Of a stretch of 64,000 nt of DNA, positions 7,130 to 15,448 are shown in pieces. The stretch is from the NCBI GenBank assembly GCA_947304405.1, contig CAMZBB010000001.1, positions 36,023 to 100,022 of the forward strand, given 5' to 3'. A model generated the notes under the pieces. It saw only the letters and a list, made by a program, of their open reading frames with translations, did no database searches and was not told where the DNA came from. This DNA is from an uncultured Clostridia bacterium. GTDB lineage: Bacteria; Bacillota; Clostridia; Saccharofermentanales; Saccharofermentanaceae. A program made the translations under genes and the position numbers. How positions within the stretch are numbered: position 1 is the first letter of the stretch; each line of letters opens with the position of its first letter.

Positions 7130-9544
7130 ATGACGCTTAAAGAACGACTCGGTAAAGAATGGCTCTTCTGCGACGGCGGAACAGGAACGATACTTCAGGA
7201 AATGGGCCTCAAAGGCGGCGAACTGCCTGAGACATGGAATCTTTCAAGACCTGATGACATCAAGTCCGTAGCAAGATCGTATTTTGAAGCAGGCTGCAAC
7301 ATCGTCAACACCAACACTTTCGGCGCAAACTCTTTCAAATACAACAACTTGGCCGAGATCGTTACGGCTGCGGTAAAGATATGTCAGGAAGCAAGACATG
7401 AAGCTGGCAGAGATGATGACGCATATGTCGCGATCGACATCGGTCCGACGGGAAAACTTCTTGCGCCTATGGGAGACCTTCCGTTCAATGAAGCGGTAAA
7501 GGTCTTCTCTGAAACGATAAAGGCAGGCGTTGAAGCAGGCGGCGACCTTGTCCTCATCGAGACGATGAGCGACTCATATGAAGCAAAAGCCGCGGTAATA
7601 GCGGCACACGAGACATGCGATCTGCCCGTGATCGTTACCACCGTTTATGATGAAAGCGGAAAGCTCTTAACGGGCGGAAGCATAGAAGGAACCGTCGCAA
7701 TGCTCGAAGGCCTCAGGGTCGATGCTATCGGCGTCAACTGCGGATTCGGGCCCGACAAGATGATCCCCATCGTTGAGCGTCTTGCCAGGTGCTGTTCCCT
7801 TCCCATCGTAGTAAATCCCAATGCAGGACTCCCCAGGACCGAAGGCAACAAGACAGTATTTGATGTAGGTCCGGAGGAGTTCAGCAGGGTCATGAAAGAG
7901 ATTGCTGCGATGGGCGTCCAGGTAATGGGCGGCTGCTGCGGCACTACGCCTGCGCACATGAAGGCACTCATAGAAGCAGTATCTTCCCTGCCTTTCAAGG
8001 AGCCTGTCAGGAAGCATGGAACTTATGTCACAAGCTCTTCCGAATGCGTTGAGATCGGTCCCAAGCCCGTCATAATCGGCGAAAGGATCAATCCTACCGG
8101 CAAGAAGAGATTCAAGCAGGCACTGCGCGAGAACGACACTGATTACATACTTACCGAGGGACTTAAGCAGGAAGAGGCCGGCGCGCACATCCTTGACGTC
8201 AACGTAGGTCTTCCCGAGATCGACGAGCCTTCCATGATGGAGAACATCGTTTATAAGCTCCAGTCCGTAACAACTCTCCCTCTCCAGCTCGATTCAACCG
8301 ACATAGAAGCATTAGATCGCGGCATGCGCATCTACAACGGAAAGCCCATGATCAACTCCGTAAACGGCAAGCGCGAAACGATAGAGGCTGTTATGCCTCT
8401 CGTGGCTAAATACGGCGGCGTCCTCGTAGGCCTTCCTTTGGATGAGGAAGGAATCCCCGAGACTTCGGACGGAAGGATACGCGTCGCGAAAAAGATCTAC
8501 GAAGCCGCTGACGAATACGGCATCCCACGTGACGACATCGTGATCGACGGTCTCGCCATGACGATCTCGTCGGACTCTTCTTCTGCTGTCACGACACTTG
8601 ATACCGTAAGAAGGATCAGAGATGAATTCGGCGGGCATTCGATCCTTGGCGTTTCCAACATATCGTTCGGACTTCCGGCAAGAGAACTCATCAACTCGCA
8701 TTTCCTCACCATGGCAATGCAAAACGGACTTTCCTGCGCGATCATAAACCCAAACAATGACCACATGATGGCATCCTACCGCGCTTTCTGCGCTCTCATG
8801 GATAAGGACCCGCAGTGTCTCGGCTTCATCAATGCCTACGCGGAATACAAGTCTGACGGAACTTTCGGCGGAGCATCTTCGGGCATTGCAGGCACCGCTT
8901 CTTCATCTTCTGCCGGAACAGCCAAGCTCTCTCTTGCGGAAGCGATCGGACGCGGTGTCACGGGCCGTGCAGCGGAAGCAATGCAGGAAGGCATATCCGC
9001 AGGTAATGAACCGCTCGAACTGATAAATGCGGAACTCATTCCCGCGCTGGACAAAGTCGGAAAAGGCTTTGAAAAAGGCACGATCTTCCTCCCCCAGCTG
9101 CTGATGAGCGCGGATGCGGCAAAAGCGGCATTTGAAGTCGTCAAGAAATCGATGGAAGGCAAGCCCCGTCAGGTTAAGGGCAAGGTCATACTCGCCACCG
9201 TCAAGGGTGACATACACGACATCGGCAAGAACATCGTTAAGGTAATGCTCGAAAACTACGGCTACGATGTTATAGATCTCGGCAAGGACGTCGCTCCGGA
9301 GATCATCGTGGAAGCGGCGATAAAAGATGACGTCAAGGTCGTGGGATTGTCAGCGCTCATGACCACAACAGTTGTCTCAATGGAAGAGACGATAAAGCTC
9401 CTCCGTGAGAAAAAGCCTGATACAAAGGTAGTTGTCGGCGGAGCCGTCATGACGCAGGAATATGCCGACCAGATAGGTGCTGACGCTTATTCAAAGGATG
9501 CAATGCAGACAGTAAGATATTGTGACGAAGTATTTGGAGTATGA
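7130..9544 (+). CDS. metH: cobalamin-dependent methionine synthase lacking the activation domain
   Basis: The 804-residue protein carries, in order, the homocysteine S-methyltransferase barrel (about 1-290, zinc ligands Cys204, Cys269, Cys270), the pterin-binding methyl-THF domain (about 310-570), the cobalamin cap helices and the B12-binding Rossmann domain. The B12 motif is GDIHDIG, with axial ligand His696 in D694-x-H696-x-x-G699. It ends where canonical MetH would continue into the reactivation domain, which is the preceding gene. A Ser/Gly/Ala-rich linker of about 20 residues sits before the cap domain. The start follows the upstream stop by 3 bp with a GGGATAAAG-type site. Confidence 0.95.
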   Translation: MTLKERLGKEWLFCDGGTGTILQEMGLKGGELPETWNLSRPDDIKSVARSYFEAGCNIVNTNTFGANSFKYNNLAEIVTAAVKICQEARHEAGRDDDAYVAIDIGPTGKLLAPMGDLPFNEAVKVFSETIKAGVEAGGDLVLIETMSDSYEAKAAVIAAHETCDLPVIVTTVYDESGKLLTGGSIEGTVAMLEGLRVDAIGVNCGFGPDKMIPIVERLARCCSLPIVVNPNAGLPRTEGNKTVFDVGPEEFSRVMKEIAAMGVQVMGGCCGTTPAHMKALIEAVSSLPFKEPVRKHGTYVTSSSECVEIGPKPVIIGERINPTGKKRFKQALRENDTDYILTEGLKQEEAGAHILDVNVGLPEIDEPSMMENIVYKLQSVTTLPLQLDSTDIEALDRGMRIYNGKPMINSVNGKRETIEAVMPLVAKYGGVLVGLPLDEEGIPETSDGRIRVAKKIYEAADEYGIPRDDIVIDGLAMTISSDSSSAVTTLDTVRRIRDEFGGHSILGVSNISFGLPARELINSHFLTMAMQNGLSCAIINPNNDHMMASYRAFCALMDKDPQCLGFINAYAEYKSDGTFGGASSGIAGTASSSSAGTAKLSLAEAIGRGVTGRAAEAMQEGISAGNEPLELINAELIPALDKVGKGFEKGTIFLPQLLMSADAAKAAFEVVKKSMEGKPRQVKGKVILATVKGDIHDIGKNIVKVMLENYGYDVIDLGKDVAPEIIVEAAIKDDVKVVGLSALMTTTVVSMEETIKLLREKKPDTKVVVGGAVMTQEYADQIGADAYSKDAMQTVRYCDEVFGV

Positions 9545-9546
9545 GC

Positions 9547-10461
9547 ATGGACGATGAAAAAACACTAAAGTTCAACAAAGCAGCAGGCATTATCAGCATA
9601 ATATCGGCATGCATTTTCGCCGTGACGTTTGTTTTGGGAACTTTCCTGGATTACCGGATCGCGCCCGCTCTTTTCTCGGATAAGAATTTCACCTGGCTGA
9701 TCGTAACCACCTTGGGAATCTATATCTTCTGCGCCTTTTACGCATTCTTTTTCGGAGCGCTCTTAAGTCAGGCCGTAAACGTTCCCAAATCGAAAAACAA
9801 ACGCACCGGATACATCATCGCAGTTACGGTCATCGGATTGATTGCCATGCTCATCTGCGGCGGTTCGGTACTGGATATCAATAACCTGGGAAGCATCATA
9901 CCCGGAGTGCAAAGGGACGTTCCCCAGATGATAATAATGCTCGTTGTCGGACTGCTGCCCATCTCTCTTTTGGGATACACAGCCTGCAAAAAGAGAAGTG
10001 ACGCCCTTCTTGCCAAACGCCTGATACTGGTGCTTTCGGCAATGACCGTCTCATTCCTTCTTTATGAAATGATAAAGATCGGTCTTCCCCGCCCGAGATA
10101 CCGACTTCTTGCAAAAGGATATGAAGGAATCGATTTTCACAGATGGTACGACCCTATCAAGAACAAAGCCGAACTGATTGCCAAGTACGGCATCAATAAA
10201 GATGATTTCAAATCATTTCCGAGCGGCCACACATCGAACAGCATCATGAACCTTGCGCTCTTCCCCGCACTCGGACTGGTGTATCCAAGCTTAAAGAGAA
10301 GATCCATGCTGCTCCTCGTTCTCGGAGTATTCGTGGGGATCACCGTGCTTATCTCGAGAATGGTGCTGGGCGCGCACTTCCTGAGCGACGTGTCATGCGG
10401 AGGCTTCACGGCTTCGGTCGTGTCTGCCGTGTATTACCGCGTCTATAACAAGATCCGCTGA
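9547..10461 (+). CDS. PAP2-superfamily membrane phosphatase
   Basis: This polytopic membrane protein of 304 residues has the three PAP2/lipid-phosphate-phosphatase motifs: a K-x-RPRYR segment (KIGLPRPRYR), PSGHTSN, and SRMVLGAHFLSDVSCG, giving the catalytic His pair and the phosphate-binding Arg and Lys residues. About six helices are visible. Such enzymes dephosphorylate undecaprenyl pyrophosphate or phosphatidate-type lipids at the membrane. I prefer the ATG at 9547 because the GGAG at 9536 is 7 bp upstream; an ATG at 9541 overlaps the metH stop. The stop codon abuts the stop of the convergent copper ATPase with no space for a terminator. Confidence 0.85.
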   Translation: MDDEKTLKFNKAAGIISIISACIFAVTFVLGTFLDYRIAPALFSDKNFTWLIVTTLGIYIFCAFYAFFFGALLSQAVNVPKSKNKRTGYIIAVTVIGLIAMLICGGSVLDINNLGSIIPGVQRDVPQMIIMLVVGLLPISLLGYTACKKRSDALLAKRLILVLSAMTVSFLLYEMIKIGLPRPRYRLLAKGYEGIDFHRWYDPIKNKAELIAKYGINKDDFKSFPSGHTSNSIMNLALFPALGLVYPSLKRRSMLLLVLGVFVGITVLISRMVLGAHFLSDVSCGGFTASVVSAVYYRVYNKIR

Positions 10462-10671
10462 TCAGCTGATCGATGTGACTTTGTAGTCCTTATCCTCAAC
10501 CGCTTTCTTGAGAACATCGTCACCGACATCGCCGGAGAGCGTTACGACTGCCGTTCCGTCCTTGTGAGATACTTCAGCTGACTCAACGCCTTCAACTGAT
10601 TCAAGAGCCTTCTTTACTGAAGCTTCGCAGTGTCCGCACATCATGCCTTCGATCTTCATCGTCTTTGTCAT
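10462..10671 (-). CDS. CopZ-like copper chaperone predicted from an in-frame internal start within copA
   Basis: The last 69 codons of copA form a complete heavy-metal-associated domain beginning MTKTMKIEGMMCGHC. The ATG at 10671 has a near-perfect Shine-Dalgarno sequence, GGGAGG (10685-10680 on this strand), 8 bp upstream. Such a site inside a coding region is unlikely by chance exactly at a domain boundary. The inference is that a free chaperone is translated from the copA message as well as the fused form. Escherichia coli makes a chaperone from copA by frameshifting at the 5' end; this would be a different route to the same end. Confidence 0.6.
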   Translation of the reverse strand: MTKTMKIEGMMCGHCEASVKKALESVEGVESAEVSHKDGTAVVTLSGDVGDDVLKKAVEDKDYKVTSIS

Positions 10672-12927
10672 TTCTTTATCCTCCCTGCCGTTGCCGGTTT
10701 TGTTCTTTATCGCCCTGTCATGCCCCGTATCGTAAGGTTTGACAAGATTTAATCTCAATGCGTTCATACATACCGTAAAGCTCGAAATGCTCATCGCAGC
10801 AGCTCCCAGAACAGGAGACATTACAATGCCCATTGCCGAATAAGCGCCGGCAGCCACCGGTATCAGCAGGATATTGTAAAAGAAAGCCCAGAAAAGATTT
10901 TCGTGTATGTTCCTTATCGTTCTCCTCGATATCCTTACCGCTGCGCAGACATCCTTGAGAGTGGCCTTCATGAGCACTATATCAGAAGCATCGACCGCTA
11001 TGTCCGTTCCTGAACCTATGGACATGCCGATGTCCGCTCTTGTAAGCGCCGGAGCGTCGTTTATTCCGTCGCCTACCATAATGACTTTTCCATGCTTCTT
11101 AAGTTTTCTGATAACAGATTCCTTGCCGTCAGGAAGGACTCCCGCGATAACCTCATCAACTCCGGCGACCCTGCCAATGGCTTCAGCGGTACGGATATTG
11201 TCACCTGTGAGCATTATTACCTTTAATCCGAGTGCCTTAAGTTCGCTGACAGCTTCGGGAGAATTCTCCCTTACTGAATCAGCTGCAACCATCATGCCGA
11301 GATATCCGTCTTCAGAAGCAAAGAACATCGGCGTCTTTCCGTCTTCCTCAGCTTTCCGGACGGCTTCTTCCTGTTCGCCGGTCAGTTTTTCGCCTATAAG
11401 GTCCAAATTGCCGCCCATATAGTTCTTCCCGTTTATCTTTCCCGAAACGCCACGTCCCGCAGTTACCTTAAAATCTTCCGCAGGCAAGACATTACCAAAG
11501 CCTTTTTTTCTGCAATAATCAGCACACGCCTTGCCAAGAGGATGTTCGCTCCCCTGCTCGAGCGCGTAAACGACCTTAAGGAGATCATCTTCTGAGATGC
11601 CGTCTGCGGTCACTACGTCGGTTATCTCGGGAACGCCCTTGGTAAGAGTTCCTGTCTTGTCTATAACCGCAATATTCGCTTTTCCCGTTTCTTCAAGCGA
11701 TGAGGCCGCCTTGAAGAGAATGCCGTTTTTTGCTGAGAGTCCGCTGCCGACCATTATCGCGACGGGAGTTGCCAGACCAAGTGCACATGGACAACTGACG
11801 ACAAGTACGGCGATAGCTCTCGTAAGAGCCGTCTCGACAGGAGTTCGGGTAAGCATCCAAATAATGAAGACAACTGCTGCGATAATGATAACTGCAGTAA
11901 CGAAAACTCCCGCAACCTTGTCAGCGATCCTTGCGATGGGCGCTTTTGAAGAAGCGGCATCACTCACAAGCCTGATGATCTGAGATAGAGTAGTATCCTC
12001 ACCAACCTTTTCCGCCCTGCACTTGATGAATCCGGACCTGTTGATAGTCGCAGCGGAGACTAAGTCTCCTTCACCCTTGTCAACCGGAACTGATTCCCCG
12101 GTCAGCGCGGATTCGTCTATTGCGGCGCCGCCTTCGATTATCACGCCGTCAACCGGAATGGCTCCGCCGGGTCTCACCAGGAAGATATCGCCGACTCTGA
12201 CCTCATCTATTTGAACAGTGGTCTCTTTTCCGTCCTTAAGGAGAACGGCAGTCTTGGGAGCCAGTTTTATGAGTCCTTTAAGGGCATCGGTGGTCCGTCC
12301 TTTCGATATCGATTCGAGAAGTTTTCCGACTGTAATAAGAGTAACGATCATTGCAGCGGATTCGAAATACAGCCCGCCGTGAGCGCCTCCTTTAACAGCC
12401 ATTTGAACAAGAACCGCTACGCTGTAGACAAAAGAGACACCGGCTCCCATTGCCACCAGCGTGTCCATATTAGGTGCAAGATGCAAGGCAGCTTTGATCC
12501 CGCTGGTGAAGAATCTTCCGTTGATGACCAGACAGATCGCTGCAAGGATCATCTCTATGGTTCCCATGGCAACATGGTTGCCTGTAATTCCCGCCGGCGC
12601 GGGCCAGCCAAACATCATGACACCCATCGAAAAGTACATGAGCATCAAAAGGAAGGCCAAAGACAGGATGAGCCTTCTTCTCAAACGAGGAGTCTCATTA
12701 TCTTTCAGCAGGCTGCCATCATCGACCGCAGCACCGTAACCTGCTTTCTCAACGGCTTTGATCACGGAATCGGAAGGAGCCGATCCGGTAACCTTCATCG
12801 AATTCGTAAGGAGCGACACGTCACAAGATGATACGCCTTCAAGCGAAGACACGGCTTTCTCGACGTGTGATTGGCACGCCGCGCAGCTCATCCCGGTAAC
12901 TCTGTATTTTGTAGTTTTCTCTGCCAT
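10462..12927 (-). CDS. copA: copper-translocating P1B-type ATPase with N- and C-terminal heavy-metal domains
   Basis: From the ATG at 12927 the protein has 821 residues. An N-terminal heavy-metal-associated domain carries Cys15 and Cys18 (GMSCAAC). Then come the P1B membrane helices, the actuator motif ALTGES, the transport-site CPCALGLATP, the phosphorylation motif DKTGTLT (Asp423), the nucleotide-domain SEHPLG, the hinge GDGINDAPAL, and a late helix pair with YN and MSISS, all expected for Cu(I) pumps. A second metal-binding domain (GMMCGHC) is fused at the extreme C-terminus after a charged linker, an unusual position; it has its own ribosome-binding site (next entry). A TTG at 12972 is in frame but coincides with the -35 box. 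Confidence 0.93.
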   Translation of the reverse strand: MAEKTTKYRVTGMSCAACQSHVEKAVSSLEGVSSCDVSLLTNSMKVTGSAPSDSVIKAVEKAGYGAAVDDGSLLKDNETPRLRRRLILSLAFLLMLMYFSMGVMMFGWPAPAGITGNHVAMGTIEMILAAICLVINGRFFTSGIKAALHLAPNMDTLVAMGAGVSFVYSVAVLVQMAVKGGAHGGLYFESAAMIVTLITVGKLLESISKGRTTDALKGLIKLAPKTAVLLKDGKETTVQIDEVRVGDIFLVRPGGAIPVDGVIIEGGAAIDESALTGESVPVDKGEGDLVSAATINRSGFIKCRAEKVGEDTTLSQIIRLVSDAASSKAPIARIADKVAGVFVTAVIIIAAVVFIIWMLTRTPVETALTRAIAVLVVSCPCALGLATPVAIMVGSGLSAKNGILFKAASSLEETGKANIAVIDKTGTLTKGVPEITDVVTADGISEDDLLKVVYALEQGSEHPLGKACADYCRKKGFGNVLPAEDFKVTAGRGVSGKINGKNYMGGNLDLIGEKLTGEQEEAVRKAEEDGKTPMFFASEDGYLGMMVAADSVRENSPEAVSELKALGLKVIMLTGDNIRTAEAIGRVAGVDEVIAGVLPDGKESVIRKLKKHGKVIMVGDGINDAPALTRADIGMSIGSGTDIAVDASDIVLMKATLKDVCAAVRISRRTIRNIHENLFWAFFYNILLIPVAAGAYSAMGIVMSPVLGAAAMSISSFTVCMNALRLNLVKPYDTGHDRAIKNKTGNGREDKEMTKTMKIEGMMCGHCEASVKKALESVEGVESAEVSHKDGTAVVTLSGDVGDDVLKKAVEDKDYKVTSIS

Positions 12928-12942
12928 AATCCGTTTCGAGTT

Positions 12943-12972
12943 AGAATAGCCTAACCGGTGCCGTTTCGTCAA
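12943..12972 (-). promoter_or_regulatory. possible copA promoter
   Basis: TTGACG (12972-12967) and TATTCT (12948-12943) are 18 bp apart on the minus strand. Transcription would start only about 9 bases before the ATG at 12927, leaving no room for a ribosome-binding site, so the message would be nearly leaderless. The spacer contains the palindrome ACCGGT. No CopY or CsoR operator consensus was recognised. Confidence 0.3.
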
Positions 12973-13078
12973 ATAGTATTTTGTAGTTATTATTGCTTAT
13001 TTTCATTTTTGTTAACACAAATTTCTTTTATCTTTCGTAAGATTGAATTATAGATTCAATATTCAGGAGGATGCGGGT

Positions 13079-14158
13079 ATGGAAAACAATAATAATGTAG
13101 CCGATCAGGCAAATGTTGTTAACGCAACTAATGAGTCAGCACAGCCTCAGGCACAACAGGTCCAGCAGCCGGCAGAGCAGCCTAAGACCGACAGAACCAA
13201 GATCACTGTCAGAGGCAAGACGATCAAGATCACTACGGTGATCAAGTGGGCCGTCATCCTTCTTGTTTTCCTCATTGCCACAAATCCGGGAATCATACCG
13301 TTCCTTCCCGAGGACGTTAAGAAAACGATCATCGACTCCTGGAGCAAGGTGTTCGGTAACGTAGAAAGGATCTCCGGAACATTCATTTTCAACTGGGCAA
13401 CGATCTTCCAGGTCATCGCGATCATCATGATGATGATCCTTCTGACATCATTGATCCGTTTCATTATCCAGCACATTCATCCGAAGAGCAGCAAGGCCAA
13501 GTCAGCCCTCTCCCTGCTCAATTCCGCGATCAGCTACATTACTGCCCTCTTGTGCTTTTTCTGGTGCCTCGCAGCGATCGGCGTCAACATCACCGCCATT
13601 CTGGCCAGCGTCGGAATCGTTGCCCTGATCATCGGCTTCGGAGCACAGAGCCTCGTAGAAGACCTCGTAACGGGCATTTTCCTTGTTTTCGAGGACCAGT
13701 TCAATGTTGGTGACATAATCGAAGCAGGCGGCTTCAGAGGCGTTGTCGAATCGATCGGCATCCGCACCACATCGATCAAGGACATGGGCGGCAACATCAA
13801 GATCATCAACAATTCTGATCTTCGTAATGTCCTCAACCGTTCCAGTGCGGCAAGCTTTGCAACAACTCTCGTAAGCGTTGCTTATTCCACCGATCTCGAA
13901 GAACTCGAGCCCAAGCTCACCGCTTACCTTCCTTCCCTCAAGGCCAAGTATCCCGATCTCTTCCTCGAAGAGCCCTCATATCTCGGCGTCCAGGAGCTAT
14001 CTGACAGCGGCGTTATCCTTAAGATCGGCGCGCGCGTACACGAGAAGAACATCTATAAGGCACCCCGTATACTGAACCGTGAGATCAAGGTGTTCTTTGA
14101 CAAGAACAATGTCGAGATACCGTTCCCTCAGGTCGTAGTCCACAATTCAGACAAATGA
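13079..14158 (+). CDS. MscS-family mechanosensitive channel
   Basis: The 359-residue protein has a Gln/Pro-rich cytoplasmic N-terminus, about four membrane helices, and the MscS pore and beta-domain signatures: a Gly/Ala-rich TM3 followed by GFGAQSLVEDLVTGIF, then DQFNVGDIIEAGGFRGVVE and NNSDLRNVLNRS. It should act as a small-conductance channel that releases solutes during osmotic downshock. The ATG at 13079 has an AGGAGG 8 bp upstream, so an upstream in-frame extension is rejected. A gap of about 50 bp separates it from the next gene and no terminator is seen between, so the two are probably cotranscribed. Confidence 0.92.
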   Translation: MENNNNVADQANVVNATNESAQPQAQQVQQPAEQPKTDRTKITVRGKTIKITTVIKWAVILLVFLIATNPGIIPFLPEDVKKTIIDSWSKVFGNVERISGTFIFNWATIFQVIAIIMMMILLTSLIRFIIQHIHPKSSKAKSALSLLNSAISYITALLCFFWCLAAIGVNITAILASVGIVALIIGFGAQSLVEDLVTGIFLVFEDQFNVGDIIEAGGFRGVVESIGIRTTSIKDMGGNIKIINNSDLRNVLNRSSAASFATTLVSVAYSTDLEELEPKLTAYLPSLKAKYPDLFLEEPSYLGVQELSDSGVILKIGARVHEKNIYKAPRILNREIKVFFDKNNVEIPFPQVVVHNSDK

Positions 14159-14210
14159 TCTTTTATTCCTGATCTGACAGCAGAAAGAACGATCATGGAG
14201 ATCAAGAATT

Positions 14211-15338
14211 ATGGCTGAAGATAAATACAATGCGTTCGACTATTACAACGCGGAACCTCCGCGCGAAGGTGCTTCATTGCCCCCGGAAGAAGCCGCTTTT
14301 TCCGCACCTGAAGACGAGTTTAACGAAAAGGTTCACGGCTCTGATTCCGTCAAGCGGGCGGCATCTTCCGTGAGGTCCGTCGCTCTGGCGCTGGCCGTGG
14401 GCAGCATGGCCCTTTCTTTCGTGATCTCGTCAAGCAGATTGATCCCGAAAAACGGCTTTATTCCGAATGCAGGCACCGTCACAGAGACGTCTTCATCCGA
14501 GTCCGGCAACATCAAACCGGATCCTTCCGCAACCGAGCCAACAGCAGAACCCACATCCGCTCCCACGCCCATTCCTACTCCCACTCCCGTTCCGACGGAG
14601 GATCTGGGCTTAAGGCTCGACTCTTTCAAGGCTTATCCTCTTGATAAAGGATTCCTCGGTGAAGTAACGTTTACGCTTTCGACTAACTGCGGCATCGACA
14701 TTTCTTCAATATCCGGATCGGTAGATGCAAGACTGTTCGTCTACGACGGCTACAATTTCAAAAAAAACAAGATGAAGTATCACTATGAGAAACTTCACAA
14801 GGAGTTTTCCATGGATACCGCCAAAGCCGTTATCGGAAGCAGTCCGGAATCCACTGAAAATCAGTACGTTATCTATGTAAAACTCCCAAAGATCAGCAGC
14901 GAAGACAAGCTGAACGTAACTCTTACCGTTTCCAACACATTGAACGGAAAGGCTACTGAAGATAAGACTGTAACGCTGAAAAATGTTGCCACTTGGAATG
15001 AGAAGACAGACAGCTACTCCAACACCATGCTCAATGTATCGGTGGTCAAGGGTGCAAACAAGACCTTTATCGTGACCGTCACTCCTAATGACGGCAAGAC
15101 GGTAACCAACTTAAAGGTCACAAATATCAACTACTTTGGTAAGACAAAGTACCTCGTAAACAAAGACTTCAAGGTTACTTATGATGGAAATAAGATCACT
15201 ATCGCCTTTAAGAAACCTAAAAAAGCTCCTTCAAAAGGAAAACTGTCATTTGATGTTCTGGGAGATTTCGAGTTGACGGATTCCAATGGAACAAAGCATA
15301 CCGGCCGCAGTTATACTCACAAGATGAAGTCGCTTTGA
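14211..15338 (+). CDS. hypothetical membrane-anchored protein with Pro/Thr linker and extracellular beta domain
   Basis: No family is recognised. The 375 residues comprise an acidic cytoplasmic N-terminus (about 1-45), a single transmembrane helix (about 55-75), an extended Pro/Thr/Glu-rich spacer (about 105-130), and about 240 residues outside the membrane rich in Thr, Val and Lys with alternating patterns suggesting two immunoglobulin-like beta domains. The spacer resembles wall-spanning linkers in Gram-positive surface proteins. It follows the mechanosensitive channel gene and ends at a strong terminator. A role at the cell surface is inferred from architecture only. Confidence 0.65.
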   Translation: MAEDKYNAFDYYNAEPPREGASLPPEEAAFSAPEDEFNEKVHGSDSVKRAASSVRSVALALAVGSMALSFVISSSRLIPKNGFIPNAGTVTETSSSESGNIKPDPSATEPTAEPTSAPTPIPTPTPVPTEDLGLRLDSFKAYPLDKGFLGEVTFTLSTNCGIDISSISGSVDARLFVYDGYNFKKNKMKYHYEKLHKEFSMDTAKAVIGSSPESTENQYVIYVKLPKISSEDKLNVTLTVSNTLNGKATEDKTVTLKNVATWNEKTDSYSNTMLNVSVVKGANKTFIVTVTPNDGKTVTNLKVTNINYFGKTKYLVNKDFKVTYDGNKITIAFKKPKKAPSKGKLSFDVLGDFELTDSNGTKHTGRSYTHKMKSL

Positions 15339-15355
15339 TTTGCTTGCGCAGCGAC

Positions 15356-15389
15356 AAAAGAGAACCTCCGATCGGGAGGTTCTCTTTTT
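15356..15389 (+). terminator. rho-independent terminator
   Basis: An 11-bp perfect stem (AGAGAACCTCC pairing with GGAGGTTCTCT) with a 5-base loop is followed by a run of T. It closes the MscS-surface protein unit. Confidence 0.9.
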
Positions 15390-15448
15390 CGTTGCAAGCC
15401 TAATAAGATGCTATAATAAAATATGCTTAAATATGGGAGGAGATCGCT

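Noticed and set aside
10455-10470. Palindrome TGATCAGCTGATC at the PAP2/copA junction as an operator
   Set aside because: It is made of the two abutting convergent stop codons and is too short and badly placed to be a regulatory site.
12211-12831. Open frame of 206 codons on the plus strand within copA
   Set aside because: It lies antisense to a well-supported copper ATPase, its product has no recognisable motif, and no ribosome-binding site precedes it.
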